Assembly: GCA_035946955.1 (NCBI GenBank)
Contig: DASYYE010000493.1
Coordinates: 1-11,864, forward strand
DNA from: DASYYE01 sp035946955
GTDB taxonomy: Bacteria; Actinomycetota; Actinomycetes; Streptosporangiales; Streptosporangiaceae
DNA length: 11,864 nt
Direction of reading: 5' to 3'
The notes beneath the pieces are model-generated. The model was not told where the DNA came from, searched no databases, and saw only the letters and a list, made by a program, of their open reading frames with translations. Below, one piece after another: positions 1 to 6,958 of this stretch (position 1 is the first letter of the stretch; each line of letters starts with the position of its first letter). A program made the position numbers and the translations under genes.

Positions 1-519
1 TACCAGGACATCCGCGCGGGGCAGGTGGCACTGCTCTCCTCGGCCGACGGTGGGGCACTGCTGCGGGTGATCGCCGGAGAGATAGCGGGCCACCCGGGCC
101 CGGGCATCACCCACACTCCGATCACCCTGGTGCACGCGACCGTCTCCCCTGGGGCACAGGTCCGGCTCCCCTGGCCGGTGGACTTCAATGCACTCGGGTA
201 CGTGCTCGGCGGCTCTGGCACGGTTGGCCCGGAGCAGCGCCCGATCCGCGCCGGGCAACTGGCCGTGTTCGGGCCCGGTACCGCGGTCGCGTTCGGGGCG
301 GACCCGCGCCAGCAGGGCCCTGGCCGCGACTTCGACATCCTGCTGCTCGGCGGGCAGCCGATCCGCGAGCCTGTCGCCGCCTATGGGCCGTTCGTAATGA
401 ACACCAGGGCAGAACTCGTCCAGGCGTTCGAGGACTACCAGGCAGGGCGGCTAGGGACGATCCCGGCGCAGCCGCAGGTGGTGCCCGACGAGCCGCACCC
501 AGGCCACGACGTGCTCTGA
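1..519 (+). CDS. Pirin family protein, C-terminal part (5' end outside window)
   Basis: The reading frame is open from base 1 to the TGA at 517-519, so the gene begins left of the window; the first visible residues are YQDIRAGQVALLSS. About 172 residues are visible. They fit the second cupin half of a pirin (Pirin_C type): a beta-rich section with GYVLGGSGTV and RAGQLAVFGPG, then the family's characteristic ending LLLGGQPIREPVAAYGPFVMNT, and a Glu/Gln-rich tail (AELVQAFEDYQAGRLG). Pirins are cytoplasmic bicupin proteins. Some act as quercetin 2,3-dioxygenase or bind metabolic enzymes, but the role of most bacterial members is unknown. The metal-binding histidines usually lie in the N-terminal half, which cannot be checked here. 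A GTG at 25 could be mistaken for a start, but homology continues upstream of it. The gene converges with the lipoprotein gene, with about 50 bp between the two stops. Confidence 0.85.
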   Translation, partial: YQDIRAGQVALLSSADGGALLRVIAGEIAGHPGPGITHTPITLVHATVSPGAQVRLPWPVDFNALGYVLGGSGTVGPEQRPIRAGQLAVFGPGTAVAFGADPRQQGPGRDFDILLLGGQPIREPVAAYGPFVMNTRAELVQAFEDYQAGRLGTIPAQPQVVPDEPHPGHDVL

Positions 520-528
520 GGTAACTGC

Positions 529-590
529 GTCACTTGACACCGGGCCGGGTCACTTTGACACCGGGCCGGGTCACTTTGACACCGGGCTGG
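529..590. repeat. 21-bp tandem repeat, three copies
   Basis: Three head-to-tail copies lie at 529-548 (20 bp, one T missing), 549-569 and 570-590 (one C-to-T change). The core is TCACTTTGACACCGGGCCGG. The array sits between the two convergent stop codons, and its third copy contains the last codons and TGA stop (571-573, minus) of the lipoprotein gene. In another minus-strand frame it reads as a repeated VTRPGVK peptide, which is a frame artefact. Confidence 0.85.
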
Positions 591-1677
591 CCGGCGGGGG
601 CCGGATGCCCAGCGTTGACTTCACCTTGAGCACGTGGTCCACGAGCGCGGTGACCTTGGCCTGCGGGTCCCACAGTGGAGGCTGTGACTTGCCGTCCGCC
701 CAGAAGCTGTCGGCCCCGCAGCCGCCAGGTGTGGCCGTGACCGACTGCAGCGGCCGCCCGCCCGGCGCGGACACGAGCAGGGTGACCCGGTAAGAGGCCA
801 GCATCATCGGGCAGTGCGCCATCGTCGGCGGGGCCGCCGGCAGGCTGTTCAGCAACGTGACGATCTGGCGGATCACGGCCCGGGAGGTGATGGTCTGGCG
901 CACGGTGTGCGGGCTCGGGTTGAGGACGTAGGCCGAGAGTTCCATGTTGTGGATGGCGGCGGCGTCCAGGTGCTCCGCTGCGGTGCGCGGCGGGAACCAG
1001 GTCACCTGGGCATCGGCACGCAGCAGTGAGCTGCCACCGGCGGCGGGCACGATGGTCACCGTCAGCTCGCTCAGCTCGATGCCCGCCGGGAGCGAGCGCA
1101 GCGACCAGTCCACCACCGCTGATGTGGTGGTCCCGGGGCCTGCCGGCTGTCCCACTGGCGCCGGTGCGGTGCTCCCGGAGCCGGTCGGCTGTTGCACTGG
1201 CGAGGCCAGGGGGACAGGTGTGCGCGGGATCACCGTGGGCATGGACGCCTGGCCCGTGCCGGACAACGCCATCCCGGCGGGCGCGTGGGAGGCCAGGTAG
1301 TGCTGGGTGGCGGTCAGGGACTGCCGGACCGTGAAGACCCGGTGGACATCCACGCTGTCGGCGCCCCCCGCCACCATCTCCCCGGGCTGGCGCAGCGCCG
1401 CGGGCAGTGTGTGCGGCTGGGTGAGCTGGGCGCCCTGCGGCAGGGCAAGCCGCGTCAACATGCCGCTGGCTACGGCAAGCGCGGCAGTGCGCGACCCCGC
1501 GGGCGCACCCAGCTGGTCTGCCGTGGCCGCAGCGCCGCGCCCATGGGCGGCCTGGGCTCCGGCAGTGGGCGCGTGGGCGGTCCCGCAGGCTGCCAGCATG
1601 GTGACCGCGCCCGTGACCGCGGTCGCGGTACCCACCACACCGGGCCATCCCGCCCTGCTGCGTGCCATCGTGCGCAT
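571..1677 (-). CDS. Predicted secreted lipoprotein, unknown function
   Basis: I do not recognise the family. The N-terminus is a lipoprotein signal peptide: a positive start (MRTMARSR), a hydrophobic stretch, then the lipobox LAAC with the lipidated Cys at residue 31 of 368. The mature protein is probably anchored on the outer face of the membrane. It has an Ala-rich first part (to about residue 120), then a segment with VFTVRQSLTATQHYLASHAP, a Pro/Thr/Ser-rich linker (about 135-175), and a C-terminal region with alternating hydrophobic strands (LSELTVTIVP, YRVTLLVSAP) ending in VKSTLGIRPPPASPVSK. The ATG at 1677 is chosen because GAGGA lies nine bases before it and a normal signal peptide follows. 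An ATG at 1710 is possible. The open frame back to 1809 runs through tandem repeats and is unlikely to be translated. The gene is divergent from ung and convergent with the pirin gene, so it is a single-gene unit. Confidence 0.75.
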   Translation of the reverse strand: MRTMARSRAGWPGVVGTATAVTGAVTMLAACGTAHAPTAGAQAAHGRGAAATADQLGAPAGSRTAALAVASGMLTRLALPQGAQLTQPHTLPAALRQPGEMVAGGADSVDVHRVFTVRQSLTATQHYLASHAPAGMALSGTGQASMPTVIPRTPVPLASPVQQPTGSGSTAPAPVGQPAGPGTTTSAVVDWSLRSLPAGIELSELTVTIVPAAGGSSLLRADAQVTWFPPRTAAEHLDAAAIHNMELSAYVLNPSPHTVRQTITSRAVIRQIVTLLNSLPAAPPTMAHCPMMLASYRVTLLVSAPGGRPLQSVTATPGGCGADSFWADGKSQPPLWDPQAKVTALVDHVLKVKSTLGIRPPPASPVSK

Positions 1678-1740
1678 AGTTGGGTGTCCTCGCCACATCG
1701 CGGTCTCCATAGCTCTCGCCCCGGGATTGCAGGAGGTAGC

Positions 1741-1832
1741 CACCAGCCGTTGCCGGGGGCACCAACCCGTTCCCGGGCGTACCAACCCGTCGCCGGGGCC
1801 ACCAACCATCCCGTCGGGCCACTAATCATCCC
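1741..1832. repeat. About 20-bp degenerate tandem repeat, four copies plus a partial fifth
   Basis: Units start at 1741, 1760, 1780, 1800 and 1820. Examples are CACCAACCCGTTCCCGGGCG (1760-1779) and TACCAACCCGTCGCCGGGGC (1780-1799); the first unit is 19 bp and the last is cut short. The array occupies the promoter space between the divergent lipoprotein and ung genes. It also explains why the lipoprotein reading frame is artificially open upstream of its real start. Confidence 0.75.
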
Positions 1833-1873
1833 TTGGACGCGTGTGGGTGCGTTCTGGTTCCCGCGAGTTCGGC

Positions 1874-1879
1874 TAGAGT
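1874..1879 (+). promoter_or_regulatory. Putative -10 element of a leaderless ung transcript
   Basis: TAGAGT fits the actinobacterial -10 pattern TANNNT and ends eight bases before the GTG start of ung. No Shine-Dalgarno-like sequence lies between them. This arrangement is typical of leaderless mRNAs, where transcription starts at or next to the start codon. TTCTGG at 1852-1857 would be a weak -35 at 16 bp spacing. The call is inferred from sequence only. Confidence 0.45.
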
Positions 1880-1887
1880 GACTGCCC

Positions 1888-2565
1888 GTGGCAGAGCGGG
1901 ACCTGCATGAGGTCGTCGAGTCCGGCTGGGCAGACGCATTGGAGCCGGTGGCTGGGCGTATCACCGCCATGGGGGACTTCCTCCGTGCGGAACTGGCCGC
2001 GGGCCGCCGTTACCTGCCAGCGGGCGAGAACGTGCTCCGTGCCTTCAAACAGCCCTTCGCCGAGGTCCGTGTGCTGATCGTCGGGCAGGACCCGTACCCG
2101 ACGCCCGGCAACGCGGTTGGCCTCAGTTTCTCGGTGCCGCCGGAGCTGCGACGGCTGCCGCCGAGCCTGCTCAACATCTTCCGTGAGTACCGCGAAGACC
2201 TGGGCTACCCCCAGCCGTCCAGCGGCGACCTCACACCCTGGACCGAAAGCGGCGTCCTGCTGCTCAACCGGGTGCTCACCGTGCGGCCCGGCCAGCCAGG
2301 CTCCCACCGCGGCAAGGGCTGGGAGGAAGTGACCGAGCAGGCCATCCGGGCACTGGCCGCCCGAAAGACCCCACTCGTGGCGGTCCTGTGGGGCCGCGAC
2401 GCCCGCAACCTCGCGCCACTGCTGGCTGGCGTCCCACTAGTGGAGTCCGCCCACCCCAGCCCCAATTCAGCCGACCGCGGCTTCTTCGGCTCCCGCCCCT
2501 TCAGTCACGTCAACCGTCTCCTCCAAGACCAAGGCGCCCCGGCCATCGACTGGAAGCTCCCCTAG
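1888..2565 (+). CDS. ung: Uracil-DNA glycosylase, family 1
   Basis: This enzyme removes uracil from DNA, made by cytosine deamination or dUMP incorporation, as the first step of base-excision repair. The 225-residue length is normal. The catalytic water-activating loop is GQDPYPTPG (66-74, catalytic Asp68), the actinobacterial variant of GQDPYHGPG. GLSFSV supplies the uracil-stacking Phe81. LLLNRVLTV supplies the uracil-discriminating Asn127. The minor-groove leucine-loop region is HPSPNSADRGFFGSRPFS (189-206, with catalytic His189). All key residues are present, so the gene should be functional. The start is GTG 1888, which begins the usual MAxRxLHExVExGW N-terminus; there is no ribosome-binding site, in line with a leaderless transcript. 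A decayed partial copy of residues about 143-178 lies at 6715-6825. The gene is transcribed alone, away from the lipoprotein gene. Confidence 0.96.
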   Translation: MAERDLHEVVESGWADALEPVAGRITAMGDFLRAELAAGRRYLPAGENVLRAFKQPFAEVRVLIVGQDPYPTPGNAVGLSFSVPPELRRLPPSLLNIFREYREDLGYPQPSSGDLTPWTESGVLLLNRVLTVRPGQPGSHRGKGWEEVTEQAIRALAARKTPLVAVLWGRDARNLAPLLAGVPLVESAHPSPNSADRGFFGSRPFSHVNRLLQDQGAPAIDWKLP

Positions 2566-3001
2566 CCAGCGGCGTCACTGGTCGCGTCAATGGCGTGCAA
2601 AAGTTAGCCCCAGGTTGTGTTTCGCCAGCGCCTCGCCCCTTCAGCAACTTCCAACTGACCACTTGGCGGTCGTCCCATCGGAACTCTGGGGACAAGCACC
2701 CTGGGCCGGTCAGCTAGACTCAGCGCCACGGCGCGGGGGCCATCCGGCGACCTTCGCCGACAGGACATGATCGGGTCCGGGGTCACGAAAGCAGCGGTAC
2801 GACTACGGTGAGCATCCGGGCACGAAGCGCAACAGACACGGCCGCTCTGGCGTGCGCGGCACGGACACCATTGTCTTTTCAGAGACTGAGGTTCCACGTA
2901 GGAACTGGGTGGAACTTGAAGCCATTATGCTGACGGCAATGGCTGCTGCGGCTGGGGGCGAACCAGCGCGTGATAGTGATACTTCGGGAATAGCAAACGC
3001 T
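2566..3001. other. Intergenic region between ung and the LuxR-type regulator
   Basis: No convincing gene is seen. It contains the motif GCCCCAGGTTGTG (2607-2619), which recurs at 7743-7783. TAGACT at 2715-2720 could be a -10 element but lacks a good -35. From about 2870 to 3001 the sequence is clearly less GC-rich than the genes around it. The regulator's frame is open back to a GTG at 2852, but third codon positions there are not GC-rich, so I read this part as upstream control DNA. Confidence 0.5.
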
Positions 3002-5932
3002 ATGCCTGCCATGCTCAGGGCGCGTGAGCTCGAGGTGGTGGGCCAGCAGTTTACCCGTCTCGGGCAGCACGGGTTCCGGCTGGTCACGCTGGTTGGCGAC
3101 CCAGGCATCGGAAAGACACGGCTGCTGGCCGAGGTAGCGGCGCTGGCTCAGGCCCGCTCGCACATCGTGGTCAGCGCCCGGGCCAGCGAAGCGGACCAGA
3201 CGGTCGCGCTCCACCCGCTCATCGAAGCGCTCGAAGAGCGTGTCGTAGATGCGGCGGCAGCGCTGCTGCCCCAGTTGGACGCGGGCGAGAGCGCCACGCT
3301 GGCGGCGGTCTTCCCGCGGCTGCGTGCGGCCCGCGCGGAAACCTCGCTGGCCTTGGCGCCATCCCCGCCCGCGGCAGTCCCCGATGAGGATGCAGGGCGG
3401 TTGCCGCTGTTCCGCACCATCCGGCACAGCATCGAGCTGCTCGGCCAGCCACACGGCCTGGTCCTGATCCTCGATGACATGCACTGGGCTGACACTGCCA
3501 CGATCGGGCTCATCGACCACCTGCTGCGCTACGGCAACGGCCCGGTCCTGCTCGTCCTGGCACTGCGCCCCAAACAGGTCAGTCCAGAGTTCGCGGCTGC
3601 GCTGGCGATGGCGCCCGCCAACCGGGTGGTCCAGATCGAACTGGGACCGCTGAGCCTGGCCCAGGCAGGCGCCATGCTGGACCCCCCGAGGAGTCCCCCC
3701 AGACAGAAGTGGATCTACGACGTCAGCGAGGGGATCCCGCTGTGCGTCGAAGCCCTGTCCAAGATCCCTGACGCGGAGGTCGACCGGGCGCGCTTGTCGG
3801 TCCACCTTGGCCCGGAGTTCGACCATGTGCCGCACATCGTGCGGGCCACCCTGGTTTCTGAGATCAGCTCGCTGCCCGCCGAGGTCCGTGCCGTCGCAAG
3901 GGCCGCGGCGGTCGCTGGAGACGACTTCGACGCCGGGCTCGTGGAGGCCATCGTCGACGGGCCTGTTGACAGCGTCCTGTATGCCCTTGACCTGCTGTCC
4001 GCCCGCGACGTAGTGCGGCCCGTCGCCGGCTCGGGCCGGTTCCGGTTCCGCCACCCGCTCATGCGCAGCGCCATCTATGCCATGGGGTCCGCAGGCTGGC
4101 GAGTCACTGCCCATAGCCGCGCCGCCGACTACCTCGGCCGGGTCGGGGCGCCGCCGACAGCCAGGGCTTACCACATCCAGTGCTCCGCCCGGTTCGGTGA
4201 CGAGTCCGCGGTCATCGTGCTGGCCGAGGCCGCCCGCGCCGTTGGCGTCCACGCACCAGCGACAGCAGCCCACTGGCTGCGCGTGGCGCTGACCCTCCTG
4301 CCTGACACCGCTCCCCCGGACGCGGCGCCCAGCCCGGGCCTGCCCACCCGGCTCGATCTCACCGCCGAACTGGCGGAAAAGCTGGCAGTCGGTGGCCAAT
4401 TGGCCGAAGGGCTGGAGGTCTGCCGAGAGGCACTGCGCCTGCTTCCCGACCATGGTCAGCACCGGCGAGTGCAGATAGTGCTGCTCCTCTCCAGGCTCGA
4501 ACGTTTGCTCGGCGACTATGGCCACTCCCGCCCCGACCTGCTGGCCGAGCTGGCGAGCCAACCTCCGCCCAGCCCTACGGATACTCTGCGTCTCAAGCTC
4601 GAACTGGCCATGCACGACCACGTGGTCAAAGGCGTCCCCGGATGGCGCGCAGGGCTGGCGTCCCTGCTGGAACCCGACCTTGACGGCTCCGCGCACCCCA
4701 TCATCAACGCCGCCCGCGCGACCGCCACGGAGATCCTTGATGACTCCGCCGGCCACGCCCCCGCGGATGCGGCCGCCCTCATTGACGCCCTGGACACCAG
4801 GGACGTCGAACAGCACGTAGAGGTCATGGAATTCCTCGCCTGGGCGGAGCTGATCTGCGGCCACGCACGCGAGGCAGCGCGCCACTTCGACCGCGCGGCA
4901 AAGGCGGCGAGAGTGACCGGTCAGCGTTATGTGCTGGCGGGTGTGCTGTCCGGTGGAGCCACCGCTCTCGCCCTGCTCGGGGAATTCGCTAATGGGCGCG
5001 TGTGTGCGGAAGAAGCCGCGGACGCGGCGGTCTTGCTCGGCACCAAGTGGGGTCTGAGCCTGGCCCTGCAGGCCCGATCCGACATCAGCCTGTGGGCCGG
5101 TGACTACACCGAGGCAGCCGATCTGGCCGACAAAGCAGGCGAAGCCGCGGACCGGGGCCAGCTCGTGTCCTCCCGGCTCGCCCAGTTCACCCACGCAATG
5201 GTGCGTATCGGCACCGACGATTTCGAGGTAGGCGGCAAGCTGCTCCTCTCCGCAATGGGCGGCCCGGCGATGCCGCACACCGCACCGTTCAAGCGGCTCC
5301 TGGCCACCCAGGCGATGGCCAGGGTCGAGGCCTGCCTGGGCCATCCCGACCAGGCGGGGGCGTGGGCCAACCGGGCGGCAGACCTCGCCCGCCCCGGGGA
5401 ACTCCTTGATGAGGGGTTCGTCCATCTGGCCCGCGCCCATGCGCACAGCTTCACCGGAGCGGGTGATGCGATCCTGCACGCCCGCGCGGCCGCCCAGGCG
5501 TTCAGTAAGGCGGGCCTGCGGCCACTGGCCGGGCAGGCGGCACTCGTGGCGGGCGAGGCCGCGCACCGGATCGGTGACCGCGCCACCGCCGTGGCGGAGT
5601 TCTCCGGTGCTGCGAGGATCTTCGCGGAGTGCGGCGCGGACGGTGCTCTCGCCCGAGTCCAGCAGGCGCAGCGCCGCCTCGGCGTCCGCGTGCCCACCAC
5701 CGGAGCCAAAGCTCCTTCCCCCCCACTGGGGTTGTCGCAGCGGGAAGCGGAAGTGGCCGAACTCCTCAGCGCGGGATGCACCAACCGGGAGATCGCGGGC
5801 AGGCTCATGCTGAGCGTCCGCACCGTCGAGACTCACGTCAAGCACATCTTTGGCAAGCTCGACGTCAACTCCCGGGCAGCCGCCATCAGCATCCTCGTCC
5901 AGCACCTCGATAGTGCCGACGCGGGCAGATGA
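3002..5932 (+). CDS. Large ATP-binding LuxR-family (LAL) transcriptional regulator
   Basis: This is a predicted STAND-type cytoplasmic transcription factor that binds ATP and contacts DNA through a C-terminal LuxR/GerE helix-turn-helix. Numbered from ATG 3002 (976 residues), it has Walker A GDPGIGKT (32-39), Walker B LVLILDDMHWAD (153-164), a winged-helix-like stretch to about 370, and a long Ala-rich helical region (about 400-890) resembling TPR repeats. The HTH is at 911-960 (LSQREAEVAELLSAG, then TNREIAGRLMLSVRTVETHV). The ligand and targets cannot be read from sequence. LAL proteins often activate secondary metabolism or sugar use, but no such cluster is adjacent. The start is uncertain. 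ATG 3002 fits where GC-rich codon use begins and where the domain starts (RARELEVVGQQF), with a weak GGGAA 11 bases upstream. ATG 2927 or GTG 2852 would add 25 or 50 residues of atypical codon use. It appears monocistronic. Confidence 0.88.
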   Translation: MPAMLRARELEVVGQQFTRLGQHGFRLVTLVGDPGIGKTRLLAEVAALAQARSHIVVSARASEADQTVALHPLIEALEERVVDAAAALLPQLDAGESATLAAVFPRLRAARAETSLALAPSPPAAVPDEDAGRLPLFRTIRHSIELLGQPHGLVLILDDMHWADTATIGLIDHLLRYGNGPVLLVLALRPKQVSPEFAAALAMAPANRVVQIELGPLSLAQAGAMLDPPRSPPRQKWIYDVSEGIPLCVEALSKIPDAEVDRARLSVHLGPEFDHVPHIVRATLVSEISSLPAEVRAVARAAAVAGDDFDAGLVEAIVDGPVDSVLYALDLLSARDVVRPVAGSGRFRFRHPLMRSAIYAMGSAGWRVTAHSRAADYLGRVGAPPTARAYHIQCSARFGDESAVIVLAEAARAVGVHAPATAAHWLRVALTLLPDTAPPDAAPSPGLPTRLDLTAELAEKLAVGGQLAEGLEVCREALRLLPDHGQHRRVQIVLLLSRLERLLGDYGHSRPDLLAELASQPPPSPTDTLRLKLELAMHDHVVKGVPGWRAGLASLLEPDLDGSAHPIINAARATATEILDDSAGHAPADAAALIDALDTRDVEQHVEVMEFLAWAELICGHAREAARHFDRAAKAARVTGQRYVLAGVLSGGATALALLGEFANGRVCAEEAADAAVLLGTKWGLSLALQARSDISLWAGDYTEAADLADKAGEAADRGQLVSSRLAQFTHAMVRIGTDDFEVGGKLLLSAMGGPAMPHTAPFKRLLATQAMARVEACLGHPDQAGAWANRAADLARPGELLDEGFVHLARAHAHSFTGAGDAILHARAAAQAFSKAGLRPLAGQAALVAGEAAHRIGDRATAVAEFSGAARIFAECGADGALARVQQAQRRLGVRVPTTGAKAPSPPLGLSQREAEVAELLSAGCTNREIAGRLMLSVRTVETHVKHIFGKLDVNSRAAAISILVQHLDSADAGR

Positions 5933-6053
5933 CGCCAGTGCCGCCACCACTGCCAGCGGCCCACCGGTCACTTCCTCGCTCACGCGCCAAGCACCGGGCC
6001 AACGGCCGGGACTGAGGCATGGCCGGCCTCGGCCTATGGTGGGCGTCCGGGTT

Positions 6054-6209
6054 GTCCAGTTGGTCCGCCAGCCAGTACCTCCGGGGCCGTTCAGCCTCGG
6101 GCCGCGAGGTGAGGTCCAGGCATGTCTCCGCCCCCGATTGGCGCACGCCTACCACTGCGACCCTATTGCCGCGCAGAGCATGGGCTTTGTGCACAGAACT
6201 GGAGATGCT
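6054..6209 (-). pseudogene. Relic resembling a flavin-dependent amino-acid N-monooxygenase (SidA/IucD/PvdA type)
   Basis: One minus-strand frame contains ALRGNRVAVVGVRQSGAET followed by CLDLTSRPEAERPRR. This resembles the NADPH-binding segment of lysine/ornithine N-hydroxylases used in hydroxamate siderophore synthesis, where LRGKRVAVVGGGQSGAE and LDLLSR followed by RPR are typical. The glycine-rich loop is damaged (GVRQSG instead of GGGQSG). Neither the FAD-binding N-terminus nor the rest of the enzyme can be found on either side, and flanking sequence is unrelated in every frame. The segment is only about 50 codons long. The match is from memory of the family and the segment could be another NAD(P)-binding flavoprotein. 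Confidence 0.45.
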
Positions 6210-6714
6210 CCCTCTGTCCCTTAACCTCACGGTGCCAACCACCCTGTTTGTCTGAGTGCACTCCGGACAGCCCGGCCTCTTGAGATGACACAACCCAATA
6301 AGAGTCCGAGGTGCCGTCCCCGATAGAACGACCTTGTCGCGCTGGCCCTTACTGACCCTTCGGCGGCGGGGCTGGCAGTCCCGTACTGCTGCGGTAGGAC
6401 TGGCAATCGCCGATGCCCCTGCCGGGGCTCTCCAGATGGTGTCAGCGCGACGCTACACATCATGCGGCAGCAGTGGCACGTCGCACCATCACGGAAGCCA
6501 CGGATTCTCAGCCCGCGCGGACCACGCAGTCCGAGTCCGCCAGCCGTCAAACATCCGTGCCGTGCCGTCCAGACTCCAGGTGCCTATCCCCCACTGGCAT
6601 CCGTACGCCATAGCATCGGTATCCGTACCACGGTGTTTTCAATATCCGTACCAAACGCCAATGCACCTTCTCAGCCCCAGCAGGCGCGCTGAGCCGCAGC
6701 AGAGATTCGGGCGC

Positions 6715-6825
6715 CCAGGGCCTGGGAAGAGGTGGCCGAGCAGGCCATCCGGGCACTGGCCGCCCGCAAGACCCCACTCGTGGCGGTCCTGTGGGCCGCG
6801 ACGCCCGCAACCTCGCCCTTGCTGA
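6715..6825 (+). pseudogene. Truncated, frameshifted duplicate fragment of ung
   Basis: This stretch is nearly identical to bases about 2312-2425 of the intact ung gene. Two long blocks are shared without change: from the codons for EQAIRALAAR, and from KTPLVAVLW. It carries a few substitutions (for example CGCAAG for CGAAAG), a one-base deletion after the Trp codon (TGTGGGCC instead of TGTGGGGCC), and further small gaps at its right end. It encodes the equivalent of Ung residues about 143-178, without catalytic motifs, so it cannot make an active enzyme. No other part of ung is visible around it. It is probably the remnant of a partial duplication, or of a second ung brought in and then lost. 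Confidence 0.85.
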
Positions 6826-6872
6826 TGCAGCATCAACCAACGTTTGCCTGTCTGCCGCCCGTTGCGCGGCCG

Positions 6873-6935
6873 ACTTCCATGATCGCGGTTGTTTTTACTG
6901 CTATGCGCAGGAGAAGTCACCGCGATCATGGAAGT
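6873..6935. repeat. Perfect 17-bp inverted repeat with 29-nt loop
   Basis: ACTTCCATGATCGCGGT at 6873-6889 is the exact reverse complement of ACCGCGATCATGGAAGT at 6919-6935. Either strand could form a 17-bp perfect stem around a 29-nt loop. Each arm contains ATGATCGCGG or its complement. It starts about 50 bp after the ung relic and is followed directly by two more hairpins. It may be a dispersed palindromic repeat or a miniature mobile element; the loop is far too short for an insertion sequence. Confidence 0.85.
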
Positions 6936-6958
6936 GCCACCTGGGTGGGTGGCATTTT
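6935..6958 (+). terminator. Terminator-like hairpin with short T-tract
   Basis: TGCCACC (6935-6941) pairs with GGTGGCA (6948-6954) around a six-base loop and is followed by TTTT. This has the form of an intrinsic terminator on the plus strand, although no intact plus-strand gene precedes it. A further hairpin follows at 6961-6982 (CCTTCCGCC with GGCGAAGG, one bulged base). The three hairpins may belong to one structured element rather than serving termination. Confidence 0.4.

Noticed and set aside
529..590. CRISPR-like arrays at 529-590, 1741-1832 and 9484-9630
   Set aside because: The units follow each other directly without unique spacers and no cas genes are present; they are plain tandem repeats.
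530..1822. A 430-codon minus-strand frame over the lipoprotein gene
   Set aside because: It is very Arg/Pro/His/Ala-rich and ends in a peptide generated by the 21-bp repeat. The overlapping frame ending at 571 has a signal peptide and lipobox and is the real gene.
2879..5983. A 1034-codon open frame antisense to the whole LuxR-type regulator gene
   Set aside because: Such long antisense frames are expected opposite GC-rich actinobacterial genes. The product is Gly/Arg/Asp/Gln-rich without a recognisable domain, whereas the plus strand encodes clear Walker and LuxR motifs.
5886..6293. A 135-codon minus-strand frame taken as an intact gene
   Set aside because: Only about 50 codons in the middle resemble a known family; both ends are unrelated and the cofactor loop is damaged, so I list it as a relic.
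6334..6825. A 163-codon plus-strand frame in the gene-free region
   Set aside because: It is rich in Arg, Pro, Ser and His, and its end runs through the ung relic in the wrong frame, so it is not coding.
6873..6935. Terminal inverted repeats of an insertion sequence
   Set aside because: Only 29 bp separate the arms and no transposase or target-site duplication is visible.
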